The position numbers and the translations under genes were made by a program. Source: Chryseobacterium paludis (GTDB taxonomy: Bacteria; Bacteroidota; Bacteroidia; Flavobacteriales; Weeksellaceae). From it: a stretch of 64,000 bases of DNA. Shown here in pieces: positions 1-7,511 of the stretch. The notes beneath the pieces were generated by a model. It did no database searches. It was not told the DNA's origin and saw nothing but the letters and a program-made list of their open reading frames with translations. The first letter of the stretch is position 1. Every line of letters begins with the position of its first letter. The stretch covers positions 1,364,001 through 1,428,000 of the forward strand of contig NZ_CP099966.1 of NCBI RefSeq assembly GCF_025403485.1, read 5' to 3'.

Positions 1-1
1 A

Positions 2-334
2 TATAAATTTTACGGCTTACCGGGACTGATCTTAAAAATTTATGATAAAACAAACACGCATTCATTTGAAATTATCTCTGTACAAAAACAAAAGTCTAAT
101 TATTTGGTTTTAAATGATAATACTTATAAAGAGGCAAAGCAAATTACTTTAAATCAATTTGAACAGATATCTAAAGAAAGTCCATTGGAAAGATATAGAA
201 ACAAAGCTTTTACCGGTGAAATAATTTTTCGTAACAACGAAGAAAAGCAAAAATTTTTGAAAGATTTAGATGCTCAAATACAAGAAAGTAATATACATGA
301 TAATAATCCTATTGAGCTATTAAATAAAAAATGA
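2..334 (+). CDS. GLPGLI family protein, C-terminal part
   Basis: The frame is open from the window edge, so the 5' end lies outside. The first residues read YKFYGLPGLILKIYD, containing the GLPGLI signature that names this Bacteroidetes family of exported proteins of unknown function. About 110 C-terminal residues are visible; full members are usually well over 200 residues with a signal peptide. A TTG at 104 could be mistaken for a start, but the signature lies upstream of it in the same frame. The gene ends just before a strong hairpin shared with the convergent symE-like gene. Confidence 0.85.
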   Translation, partial: YKFYGLPGLILKIYDKTNTHSFEIISVQKQKSNYLVLNDNTYKEAKQITLNQFEQISKESPLERYRNKAFTGEIIFRNNEEKQKFLKDLDAQIQESNIHDNNPIELLNKK

Positions 335-344
335 TGAGATTTGA

Positions 345-369
345 AAAACCTCCGCAAACAGGAGGTTTT
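345..369. terminator. Bidirectional hairpin terminator
   Basis: Arms AAAACCTCC (345-353) and GGAGGTTTT (361-369) flank a 7-nt loop. The hairpin lies between the convergent GLPGLI and symE-like genes and has A/T runs on both sides, so it can serve both. Confidence 0.85.
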
Positions 370-381
370 CTTATGAACTTT

Positions 382-600
382 CTATAGTTGCTTTTTGAGA
401 ATAATCTGATTTCTCTGAACCTTCACGACTACCCTGTCACCGGGTTCAAAGCCGCATTCCAGAACCCACTTCCCTGCTATCCTGATCTCAGGAAAGAAAA
501 CCTGCCGATGGTAGGATCTTTCAAATGACTTATGGGAAACCGTAAGGTTACGGTCACGAACTTGTTTATTTTTACTATTATTCGCTTCTGGCTTTTTCAT
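382..600 (-). CDS. SymE-like type I toxin (AbrB-fold)
   Basis: A 72-residue protein whose C-terminal half reads PEIRIAGKWVLECGFEPGD followed by short beta-strand segments. This matches the SymE toxin domain (SpoVT/AbrB-like fold). In E. coli SymE is an SOS-induced protein repressed by the antisense RNA SymR. The N-terminus is basic and probably disordered. The gene is divergent from the XRE regulator, with about 150 bp between them holding repeated GGATAA motifs. Whether an antisense RNA exists here cannot be seen. The family call is fairly sure; actual toxicity is inference. Confidence 0.75.
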   Translation of the reverse strand: MKKPEANNSKNKQVRDRNLTVSHKSFERSYHRQVFFPEIRIAGKWVLECGFEPGDRVVVKVQRNQIILKKQL

Positions 601-652
601 ATCCGTGTTTTTATCCTGTAAAAGAAAGATTAAGACCTTAGATATTCAAGTT

Positions 653-699
653 GGATAAAGGATAACTTATTCACTGTAATGGATAATTCAGAAGGATAA
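653..699. repeat. Iterated GGATAA motifs between symE-like gene and XRE gene
   Basis: GGATAA occurs at 653-658, 660-665, 681-686 and 694-699, with one inverse copy (TTATCC) near 611-616. The group lies in the shared divergent promoter region, so it could be a regulator-binding array. No regulator is known for it. Confidence 0.4.
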
Positions 700-737
700 T
701 TATACCAGGAACACTTTATTCTTCAAACTTAAAATTC

Positions 738-745
738 TATATTTG
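738..745 (+). promoter_or_regulatory. -7 promoter element of the XRE gene
   Basis: TATATTTG fits the Bacteroidetes -7 consensus TAnnTTTG. It ends 5 nt before the first ATG at 751, so transcription would begin at about that ATG. The transcript is either leaderless or is translated from the in-frame ATG at 766. No clear -33 TTG is seen. Confidence 0.55.
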
Positions 746-750
746 TTATT

Positions 751-1176
751 ATGACAAACACAGATATGCAAACTAAAAAAATACATCAGGGCCGAAATAT
801 CAAACGTTTCCGTGAAATGTTAGGTATTAAACAGGAAGCCTTAGCTTTTGAATTAGGTGATGATTGGAATCAAAAGAAAATTTCCCTTCTCGAACAGAAA
901 GAAACTGTAGAATCAGATATCTTAGAACATGTTGCTAAGATTTTGAAAATCCCGACTGAAGCCATTGAGAATTTTGATGAAGAACAGGCTGTGAATATTA
1001 TTGCAAGTACAATTAATAACCATGATCAAAGTGCTGTTATACAGTATAATCCTACCTTTTATCCTATTGATCAAATTATTAAACTTCATGAAGAAAAAAT
1101 CGAACTATACGAAAGAATGTTGAAGGAAAAAGATGAGATGATGACAAGATTGGAGAGACTTATGGAAGAAAAATAA
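751..1176 (+). CDS. XRE-family helix-turn-helix regulator
   Basis: A 141-residue cytoplasmic DNA-binding protein. Residues about 12-70 form an XRE/Cro-type HTH (RNIKRFREMLGIKQEALAFE then a WNQKKISLLEQ recognition segment). The last 35 residues are strongly charged and heptad-like (HEEKIELYERMLKEKDEMM), suggesting a coiled coil for dimerisation. An in-frame ATG at 766 is an alternative start because the -7 element at 738-745 would put the transcript start at about 751. Divergent from the symE-like gene, so it may control that gene; this is inference from position. Confidence 0.8.
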   Translation: MTNTDMQTKKIHQGRNIKRFREMLGIKQEALAFELGDDWNQKKISLLEQKETVESDILEHVAKILKIPTEAIENFDEEQAVNIIASTINNHDQSAVIQYNPTFYPIDQIIKLHEEKIELYERMLKEKDEMMTRLERLMEEK

Positions 1177-1208
1177 TTAAAATAATTTATTTTAAATGAT
1201 ATTAATAC

Positions 1209-1240
1209 CCTCTTGCAATACCTATTGCAAGAGGTTTTTC
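1209..1240 (+). terminator. Rho-independent terminator after XRE gene
   Basis: Arms CCTCTTGCAAT (1209-1219) and ATTGCAAGAGG (1224-1234) with loop ACCT, followed by a T run. Confidence 0.9.
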
Positions 1241-1271
1241 ATTAAAAACCAACAATTTATCATAAAAATAT

Positions 1272-1318
1272 TTGCGTAGTTAAATAACTTCATATATATT
1301 TGTAGTCAAATAACTACA
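1272..1318 (+). promoter_or_regulatory. Promoter and likely auto-operators of the ArsR gene
   Basis: TTG at 1272-1274 and TATATTTG at 1295-1302 are 20 nt apart and match the Bacteroidetes -33/-7 pair. Two related palindromes overlap it: AGTTAAATAACT at 1278-1289, and TGTAGT(N6)ACTACA at 1301-1318, between -33 and -7 and over the start site. Such placement is typical of ArsR-type autorepression; the binding itself is inferred. Confidence 0.65.
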
Positions 1319-1320
1319 CG

Positions 1321-1638
1321 ATGAACTTAAGAAGAGATGTATTTCAGGCAATAGCAGATCCTACCCGAAGAGCGATTTTGATGCTGGTAGCAACTCAATC
1401 TATGACTGCCGGAAGTATTGCCTCAAAGTTTGATACAGCCAGACCTACGGTTTCCAAGCACCTTCAGATTCTTACGGAATGTGAATTACTGACGCAGGAA
1501 CAAAATGGCCGCGAAATGATCTATCACCTAAATCCAAATAAAATGAAAGAAATAGCCGACTTTATAGAACCTTTCCGCAAAATGTGGGATGACCGATTTA
1601 ATAAACTGGAGGATATAATGAAAAAGTATCAAGGGTAA
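1321..1638 (+). CDS. ArsR-family winged-helix regulator
   Basis: A 105-residue winged-helix repressor beginning with the typical [14 protein letters not shown] start of the non-metal ArsR group that precedes AHSA1 genes. The recognition helix is around residues 36-50 ([18 protein letters not shown]), followed by the wing. There are no paired cysteines of the ArsR/SmtB metal sensors, so a metal ligand is not expected. The promoter carries two palindromes fit for autoregulation. The next gene is an AHSA1/SRPBCC protein, the usual partner; the 133-bp gap lacks a terminator, so co-transcription is likely. Confidence 0.9.
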   Translation: MNLRRDVFQAIADPTRRAILMLVATQSMTAGSIASKFDTARPTVSKHLQILTECELLTQEQNGREMIYHLNPNKMKEIADFIEPFRKMWDDRFNKLEDIMKKYQG

Positions 1639-1771
1639 AAGGTTATAGGTGGGAGTTAAATTCTAAATTTTGAATTTTAGATTTTGAAATACCAAAACCC
1701 AGAACCCGTAACTCACACTCTCAAACTTGAATCCGAAACACCGTAGCTCGTAACACCAAAACTAAAAAAAT
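1639..1771. repeat. Degenerate intergenic repeat spacer
   Basis: The spacer holds an AT-rich palindromic part (AAATTCTAAATTTTGAATTT near 1658) and a motif built from AACCCGTAACTC-like units near 1700-1765. Related text occurs at 2234-2351, 49028-49193 and, inverted for the AT-rich part, at 4020-4055. Confidence 0.45.
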
Positions 1772-2233
1772 ATGGAACTCAAAACAAAAATTCACGCTGA
1801 AGACAACAAACAGGAAATACAGATAACCAGAGAATTTGATCTTCCTGTAGAGTTGCTCTTTAAAGCATATACAGAACCGGAAATTGTAGAACAATGGATG
1901 GGAACAAAAGTCTTAAAACTTGAAAATAAACAACATGGTGGTTATCAGTTTGAAACTTCTGATCCCAATGGAAACGTAGTATTTCGTGCACATGGAACTA
2001 TTCACGACCTCATTCCCAATCAGCAAATCACACGGACTTTTGAAATGAATGATGCTCCTTTCCCACCCCAGTTTGAATTTCTTAATTTTGAAAAACTAAC
2101 TGATAACACCAGCAAGCTCACCATCAACGTAATCTACAAATCAGTCGATTACAGAGACCAAATGCTGAAATTACCATTTGCACAAGGACTTAATATGGCA
2201 CATAATAGATTGCAGGAAGTTTTTAAAAATTAA
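1772..2233 (+). CDS. SRPBCC (AHSA1-type) protein
   Basis: A 153-residue START-like helix-grip protein. The family opening is clear: ITREFDLPVELLFKAYTEPEIVEQWMG, then beta strands, and the final helix LPFAQGLNMAHNRLQEVF. AHSA1-type proteins bind hydrophobic ligands or chaperones, but no substrate can be named here. It sits behind the ArsR regulator in the common ArsR-AHSA1 arrangement. A second family member is at 63509-63958 on the minus strand. Confidence 0.85.
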   Translation: MELKTKIHAEDNKQEIQITREFDLPVELLFKAYTEPEIVEQWMGTKVLKLENKQHGGYQFETSDPNGNVVFRAHGTIHDLIPNQQITRTFEMNDAPFPPQFEFLNFEKLTDNTSKLTINVIYKSVDYRDQMLKLPFAQGLNMAHNRLQEVFKN

Positions 2234-2351
2234 AAGATGAAAGACAGAAGCTGAATTTTAGATTTTAAAATTAGGCATAAATGACAATCAAGGGATGAAA
2301 TTTAAAATACTCAGCAACGCCCGAACCTCGTAACTCATAACTCAAAACACC

Positions 2352-2930
2352 ATGAATCCAAAAGTTGACTTCTTCTTTGAAACAGCCAAACAATGGCAGA
2401 AAGAATTTGAAAAATTAAGAACAATTGCTTTAGACACAGGACTTGAAGAGGAATTAAAATGGGGATGTCCCTGTTATACCTACCATGGGAAAAATATATT
2501 TCTGATCCATGGCTTTAAAGAATACTGCGCCCTACTCTTTTTTAAAGGTGCTTTATTGAACGACACTCATAACATTCTGATCCTTCAATCTGAAAACGTG
2601 CAAGCTGCAAGACAGATTCGATTTACCAATCTTAAGGAAATCGATGATCTGGAAAAGGTACTTAAAACTTATATGTATCAAGCACTTGAAGTAGAAAAAG
2701 CGGGCTTAAAAGTCATACTGAAAGAAACAAAGCAATTTGAAATGCCTGAAGAATTTCAGCATACACTGGATCATAATTCAGAATTAAAATCCGCTTTTGA
2801 GGCTTTAACTCCCGGAAGGCAAAGAGCCTACCTACTCCATTTTTCTTCACCTAAACAATCCAAAACCCGCGAAGCGAGAATTGAAAAATGCATTCCTCAA
2901 ATTCTTGCCGGTAAAGGACTTAATGACTAA
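2352..2930 (+). CDS. YdeI/OmpD-associated family protein with DUF1801 domain
   Basis: A 192-residue cytoplasmic protein of unknown function. The N-terminal part (about 15-115; ELKWGCPCYTYHGKNIFLI, CALLFFKGALL) is a DUF1801-type fold. The C-terminal part (LTPGRQRAYLLHFSSPKQSK, ending in KCIPQILAGKGLND) is the YdeI motif. It lies in line with the ArsR/AHSA1 genes, a context in which such proteins often occur. No catalytic residues can be named. Confidence 0.85.
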   Translation: MNPKVDFFFETAKQWQKEFEKLRTIALDTGLEEELKWGCPCYTYHGKNIFLIHGFKEYCALLFFKGALLNDTHNILILQSENVQAARQIRFTNLKEIDDLEKVLKTYMYQALEVEKAGLKVILKETKQFEMPEEFQHTLDHNSELKSAFEALTPGRQRAYLLHFSSPKQSKTREARIEKCIPQILAGKGLND

Positions 2931-2948
2931 TATTCAAATCACAATATC

Positions 2949-3365
2949 ATGGAAACACAGACACAAACAACACAAGTACAAACACAAACGCAATCTCAAA
3001 AAAGAAATAAAATCATCTACTGGATTTTTACACTATGGCTGGCATTAGGAATGGTATCTACAGCTGCTGTTCAGCTATTAAAAAACAAGGATGAAGTAGA
3101 AAACTTTACAAGTTTAGGATTTCCAGTTTATTTAATGACCATTATAGGAGTCTGGAAAATTCTGGGTGTCATTGCCATTCTCATTCCAAAGCGTCCTTTA
3201 CTAAAAGAATGGGCATACGCTGGATTTTTCTTTGTGATGTCAGGAGCTATTATCTCTCACCTAGCTTCAGATCATAACTTTAGTAAAATATTCGCATCAT
3301 TATTACTTCTTGTTCTTACTGTAATATCCTGGTATTTTAGGCCAGCAGAAAGAAAAATAATTTAA
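2949..3365 (+). CDS. DoxX family membrane protein
   Basis: A 138-residue inner-membrane protein with four predicted transmembrane segments: about 23-43 (IIYWIFTLWLALGMVSTAAV), 58-78, 86-106 and 112-130. The first part is a Q/T-rich cytoplasmic tail (TQTQTTQVQTQTQSQK). The segment LGFPVYLMTIIGVWKILGVI fits the DoxX-like family. It begins 18 bp after the YdeI-like gene, so the two are probably co-transcribed. Function in this context is unknown. Confidence 0.85.
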   Translation: METQTQTTQVQTQTQSQKRNKIIYWIFTLWLALGMVSTAAVQLLKNKDEVENFTSLGFPVYLMTIIGVWKILGVIAILIPKRPLLKEWAYAGFFFVMSGAIISHLASDHNFSKIFASLLLLVLTVISWYFRPAERKII

Positions 3366-3403
3366 ATACATTCAGTATAAAACTACCACCACAAACTATT
3401 CTT

Positions 3404-3964
3404 ATGAAAAAAAATAAAAAAATCTCATCGGAACAAAGTCGGGAACTTTTAAAAGTTTTAAAAATTCGTTTTGAGAAAAATATGAATCGTCATAAAGATC
3501 TCGACTGGAACAAAATCCAGACAAAATTAGAAGCCAATTCCGAAAAGCTTTGGTCTTTAAACGAAATGGAAGAAACTGAAGGCGAACCCGATGTTGTAGG
3601 TTTTGATAAAAAAACAAACGAATATATTTTCTTCGACTGTTCTCCAGAGAGTCCAAAGCGTAGAAGCTTGTGCTATGATTATCAGGCCTGGGAGTCCAGA
3701 AAAGCCAATAAACCGGAAAGTAATGCAATTGACAAAGCTTCAGAAATGGGAATCGAACTGTTAACCGAAGATGAATACCGTCAACTTCAGGAATTAGGAA
3801 AGTTCGATCTGAAAACCTCAAGCTGGGTAAAAACACCTTCCGACATTCGTGAATTAGGAGGAGCAATCTTTTGCGACCGCCGTTACAATAAAGTTTTCAT
3901 GTACCACAACGGAGCAGACTCCTATTATGCTGCGAGAGGTTTTCGTGGATCTTTGAGGGTGTGA
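3404..3964 (+). CDS. DUF4256 domain protein
   Basis: A 186-residue cytoplasmic protein matching the DUF4256 family over its whole length; typical segments are GEPDVVGFDKKTNEYIFFDC, SPESPKRRSLCYDYQAWESR and the C-terminal GAIFCDRRYNKVFMYHNGAD. Function is unknown. It starts 38 bp after the DoxX gene and closes the ArsR-led series. The A-rich leader gives no classical Shine-Dalgarno sequence, as is usual in Bacteroidota. The antisense strand is also open for 154 codons, but that has no family features. Confidence 0.85.
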   Translation: MKKNKKISSEQSRELLKVLKIRFEKNMNRHKDLDWNKIQTKLEANSEKLWSLNEMEETEGEPDVVGFDKKTNEYIFFDCSPESPKRRSLCYDYQAWESRKANKPESNAIDKASEMGIELLTEDEYRQLQELGKFDLKTSSWVKTPSDIRELGGAIFCDRRYNKVFMYHNGADSYYAARGFRGSLRV

Positions 3965-4082
3965 AGGATTCTAGATCTCAAATGTGGATTTTGAATTAAG
4001 ACATTTGATTGTTAAATATTTCTAATTTTAAAATTCAAAATTTAGAATTTAACATTTTATCTACTACCAAATATTTTTACCG

Positions 4083-4156
4083 CTCGCAGATTTAGCGGAT
4101 TCAGCAGATTTATTTTTCAAAGAAAAAGGATCTGCGCCATCTGTAAAATCTGCGAG
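4083..4156. repeat. Inverted-repeat element of a dispersed family
   Basis: Perfect 11-bp outer arms CTCGCAGATTT (4083-4093) and AAATCTGCGAG (4146-4156), with inner CAGCAGATTT- and GGATCTGCG-like units. A related partial copy lies at 23983-24011 (CTCGCGCATTATGCAGATTG). It lies in the convergent gap between the DUF4256 gene and the next minus-strand gene. Confidence 0.6.
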
Positions 4157-4196
4157 ACAAAAAATTTTAAATAAATACGGTCTATTAAAACCCACT

Positions 4197-5168
4197 CTAT
4201 TCTTTAGTCTTTCCTACTTTCAGCCATGGCGATTCTACACTCCAAAAGATAATATTCACGCCCAAATAATTTTCTGCATACATTACAAATTCCTCTTTTG
4301 TAAAAGGCTTTTTAGTCTTGGGATTTTTATAGGTAAGTGTTGGTTCCTGTACAGCCATCGCTACTAAAGGAAGTTTTCCCTTATATTTATTAAAGAAAGG
4401 ATAAGAGTTTTTCATCTGTGCATTTTTATTGGGAACAATATCCGGTCCTCCCAAGCCTATATTATTTTCTTTTGCAAACTCAAACAGCCTTGACATATAT
4501 TGATGATCATTTTCCCATTCACAAGGGAAAAAATTGACATATTGTAAAACATAAGATTTTGAGAAAGCGCTTCGTGCAAACTTCAGATTATCAAGCTCGG
4601 CCTGAAAATAAGAATCACAACTAAATCCTGTTTTATCTTTTTTCATATCGATATCAATGGCAGTCTCTGGTAAATTGATTCCCTGAATTTTTCCATCGAA
4701 CTTTTTAGCCAACTCTCCTATCAGTTTTTGAAATCTCTTCCGAACCTCTGAATTCCATTGTTGGGTAGCCCATCCATTTCCTATTGGTTTATTTTCACCT
4801 GGGTTATCATATTGAGGAACCAGTCCGCCGTTATATTCTTTATCTTTTAAAATATAATCCGGAACATATCTTGCCTGAGGTTCAAAAAATCTATCCTGTA
4901 GCTGAATAAATAATTTTCTGTCTAATTTTGTCAAATAATCAAGATCCTTCTCAATTCTTGAAAAATCGTAAACATCTTTTTCAGTTTCTAAGGATTTCCA
5001 GTTATAAACAATTTGGACACCACCTATATCTTTTCGGCTGATCATTTTTTCTATTTGCTCTAAATCCCCGGAGGAAGTGTAAATATAATTTTGTGGCGTC
5101 TGCGATCTTAATAAATTAATTCCACAGAAAAATAAAACAACAGTTAAGATTTCAAAAATTTTGTACAT
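4197..5168 (-). CDS. Secreted TIM-barrel-like protein, possible glycoside hydrolase
   Basis: A 323-residue protein with an N-terminal signal segment (MYKIFEILTVVLFFCGINLL, cut near RSQ). The body reads like a beta/alpha barrel hydrolase: GVQIVYNWKSLETEKDVYDF, then KKFDGKIQGINLPETAID (a possible acid residue after strand 4), then LPLVAMAVQEPTL and NIIFWSVESPW near the C-terminus. These are typical positions for cellulase-like GH barrels, but I cannot assign a GH family or substrate. It is monocistronic, with a 240-bp gap before the divergent lipoprotein gene. Confidence 0.55.
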   Translation of the reverse strand: MYKIFEILTVVLFFCGINLLRSQTPQNYIYTSSGDLEQIEKMISRKDIGGVQIVYNWKSLETEKDVYDFSRIEKDLDYLTKLDRKLFIQLQDRFFEPQARYVPDYILKDKEYNGGLVPQYDNPGENKPIGNGWATQQWNSEVRKRFQKLIGELAKKFDGKIQGINLPETAIDIDMKKDKTGFSCDSYFQAELDNLKFARSAFSKSYVLQYVNFFPCEWENDHQYMSRLFEFAKENNIGLGGPDIVPNKNAQMKNSYPFFNKYKGKLPLVAMAVQEPTLTYKNPKTKKPFTKEEFVMYAENYLGVNIIFWSVESPWLKVGKTKE

Positions 5169-5407
5169 AGACCTTTTTTAATACCATTTTATAAGCACTT
5201 TCTGTGCCTAAATTATTTTCCTCTGTACGAATAAATATTCACAAATATTTTTTTTAAACGATTCTCAGCAATTAGAGAAATTATGATATACACAAGTATT
5301 TTCAATACTTTTTTGATGAAATTTTATTTACAATAAATGTATCTTTGATTTAAATACTATTGCTATTTTAGCAAAATTGAAATTTGATTTAATATAATAC
5401 TAAGGAT

Positions 5408-5908
5408 ATGAAAAAATTAATTGTGTTGGGTTCATTGTCAGTTTTTTTAATGAATTGTAATAAAAAAGCAGAAAATGTAACTCCAAAAGTGAATACAGAT
5501 TCCACTGCAACTACTGAAGCTGTTGTTGATACATTAGGTCCTAAGTCATTTTGTTATTTAGGGGTGATTGGTAAAGACAGTGTTTTTGCTTCTATTGATG
5601 ATAATTTGGGAACAATTTCCGGTAAATTATCGTACAAAAACAGTGAGAAAGACGGTTCTACAGGAGATATAACAGGCTTCAAATCAGGTGATACTTTAAA
5701 ACTAACCTATGAATTTCAGTCTGAAGGTTCAAAAAGCAAACGCGATATTTTCTTCATTCAAAAAGATAATGCTTTGATCGAAGGAATTGGTGACCATAAA
5801 GAAGAAGGTTCACAAAGTAAATACGCTGATGAAAAGAAGATCACTTATAAAGATGGTCCAAAAATGGAAACAGCAGATTGCTCTATTGTCTCAAAAGGAT
5901 TAAAATAA
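5408..5908 (+). CDS. Small lipoprotein of unknown function
   Basis: A 166-residue protein with a short signal peptide ending in a lipobox-like stretch before Cys17 (LSVFLMNCNKK), then a Thr/Ala-rich linker and a compact domain with many Lys, Asp and Gly. The middle (CYLGVIGKDSVFASIDDNLG) looks like a beta-rich domain found in many small Bacteroidota lipoproteins. No family name is recognised. It is probably exported and membrane-anchored. Confidence 0.7.
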   Translation: MKKLIVLGSLSVFLMNCNKKAENVTPKVNTDSTATTEAVVDTLGPKSFCYLGVIGKDSVFASIDDNLGTISGKLSYKNSEKDGSTGDITGFKSGDTLKLTYEFQSEGSKSKRDIFFIQKDNALIEGIGDHKEEGSQSKYADEKKITYKDGPKMETADCSIVSKGLK

Positions 5909-6006
5909 AATATTTTTCGTTATTATTCATACAGTAATGAAATATTTCAGCATAGTATTTGCTATACAAGAACTTCATTCATAGGAATCATAACTAAATA
6001 CAATTT

Positions 6007-6336
6007 ATGCAGAGTTTACTATTCAGTCCGTTTTCAAAAAAAGAATTTATTGAAGATTTAAGGAAAACATTTCCTCAATATAAAATTCAGACAAGTTTTG
6101 GAGCATTACAGGTGCGTACCAGTGGTTTTACAATTACAGGAAATGTAAAAATAAATGCCAATCCCGAAACAGGTATGGTAACTACACAAACCAATAACGA
6201 CATGCCTATTGTTTATTTAATATTCCAATTTCCGATTGCTATTTATATCAGAATGAAAAAAGATAAGATCAAACGTCTTGAAGATGAAGTTGTTGAAGGC
6301 ATAAAAAAAATACTTCAACCACATCCGCAGGATTAA
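6007..6336 (+). CDS. Hypothetical protein, 109 residues
   Basis: A short protein without signal peptide. A central hydrophobic stretch (MPIVYLIFQFPIAIYIRMKK) could be one membrane segment, after an N-terminal KKEFIEDLRKTFPQYKIQTSFGA-like region and before a charged tail. No family is recognised. Coding is supported by the ATG start, plausible residue composition and a terminator just downstream. Confidence 0.6.
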   Translation: MQSLLFSPFSKKEFIEDLRKTFPQYKIQTSFGALQVRTSGFTITGNVKINANPETGMVTTQTNNDMPIVYLIFQFPIAIYIRMKKDKIKRLEDEVVEGIKKILQPHPQD

Positions 6337-6358
6337 CCTCTTGTATAAAGAAATAAAA

Positions 6359-6387
6359 AAAACAGCTTTTAAAAGGCTGTTTTTTTA
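6359..6387. terminator. Bidirectional terminator
   Basis: AAAACAGC (6359-6366) pairs with GCTGTTTT (6376-6383), with A and T runs outside. It lies between convergent genes. Confidence 0.8.
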
Positions 6388-6397
6388 TTTATAATTC

Positions 6398-7426
6398 TTA
6401 GTTGTTTTTAATAGTTTCTATAAAATCATCTACCCCTTTATCAGAAGTATTCCAGGAGGTTATTAACCGTATAGCAGAAGATTGATCATCTATTTTTTTC
6501 CACACATAAAATTCAAATTTCTCCGCCAGGATCTCAATCAGATCATTATTTAAAACAGGAAATATCTGATTGGTATACGAATCAGAAAGAAAAGAAGCTC
6601 CCCTTTCCTGTAAAGCATTTTTTATTTTCATAGCCTGCTGATTAGCATGTTTCGCCAGATCAAAATAAAGATCATTTTTCATCAGTTCTAAAAACTGAAT
6701 TCCAAGAAGTCTTCCTTTAGCCAACATGGCTCCTTTTTGTTTAATGCTAAAACCAAAATTCTCATTAAGAACAGGGTTATTGATCACAATCGCCTCTCCT
6801 ATTAATGCTCCATTTTTAGTTCCACCTAAATAGAAAATATCAGTTAGTTCTGCTATTTTTTCTAAAGTCAGATCACTAGTCTCAGCTGTTAAACCATGAC
6901 CTAATCTTGCCCCATCCATGAACAGATATAAGTTATTCTGCTTACAAAAACTGGAAAGATCTTCCAGTTCCTTCCTATTATAGGTTGTTCCTAATTCAGT
7001 AGAATTTGAAATATAAACCAGCTTAGGCATCACCTGATGCGGAACATTGCTATGTCCTTCCAATACAGGAATAATATCTGATGGTCTTAATTTACCATCT
7101 TCAGTATCAATACTTAAGATCTTATGCCCCGTTGCCTCAATAGCACCAGCTTCATTATTTAATATATGTCCGGTAGCAGCAGAAATAGCCGCTTGATAAG
7201 GTCTTAAAATCGAAGAAATAACAATCAGGTTTGCTTGTGTTCCTCCAGAAACAAAATAAATTTCAGAATCTTTACGGCCTATCTTTTCTCTGATCAATTC
7301 TTTAGCTTCTAAACAATATCTATCCTCTCCATAGCCAGCTTCCTGTTCAAGGTTAGATTGTAAAAGTGCTTGTAATATATTAGGGTGACACCCCTCTGAG
7401 TAATCGTTTTTAAAAGAAAATTTCAT
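6398..7426 (-). CDS. ltaE: Low-specificity threonine aldolase
   Basis: A 342-residue PLP fold-type I enzyme that cleaves L-threonine/allo-threonine to glycine and acetaldehyde. Visible signatures are FVSGGTQANLIVISS (about 58-72), MDGARLGHG (about 170-178) with the PLP-contacting Asp and Arg, and the Schiff-base lysine in YLGGTKNGAL (Lys204). Length is normal. It is divergent from the DtxR-type regulator, with 85 bp between start codons; any control by that regulator is unproven. Confidence 0.9.
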   Translation of the reverse strand: MKFSFKNDYSEGCHPNILQALLQSNLEQEAGYGEDRYCLEAKELIREKIGRKDSEIYFVSGGTQANLIVISSILRPYQAAISAATGHILNNEAGAIEATGHKILSIDTEDGKLRPSDIIPVLEGHSNVPHQVMPKLVYISNSTELGTTYNRKELEDLSSFCKQNNLYLFMDGARLGHGLTAETSDLTLEKIAELTDIFYLGGTKNGALIGEAIVINNPVLNENFGFSIKQKGAMLAKGRLLGIQFLELMKNDLYFDLAKHANQQAMKIKNALQERGASFLSDSYTNQIFPVLNNDLIEILAEKFEFYVWKKIDDQSSAIRLITSWNTSDKGVDDFIETIKNN

Positions 7427-7479
7427 AAGACAAAATTAAAAAAACTTAAAGGAACAAGCATAAAATTTTCACAAAATTT

Positions 7480-7509
7480 TGTTAGATTTGTAGTTAAAAT
7501 CATCTAACA
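7480..7509 (+). promoter_or_regulatory. Palindromic operator over the dtxR-type gene promoter
   Basis: Perfect 8-bp arms TGTTAGAT (7480-7487) and ATCTAACA (7502-7509) are separated by 14 nt. The left arm overlaps a -7 element TAGATTTG (7483-7490), and the right arm ends 2 nt before the TTG start codon. This position is ideal for autorepression of the regulator, and could also affect the divergent threonine aldolase gene. Confidence 0.65.
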
Positions 7510-7511
7510 TT

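Noticed and set aside
3402..3866. 154-codon open frame on the minus strand
   Set aside because: It lies opposite the DUF4256 gene, has no promoter or family likeness, and the plus-strand protein matches a known family.
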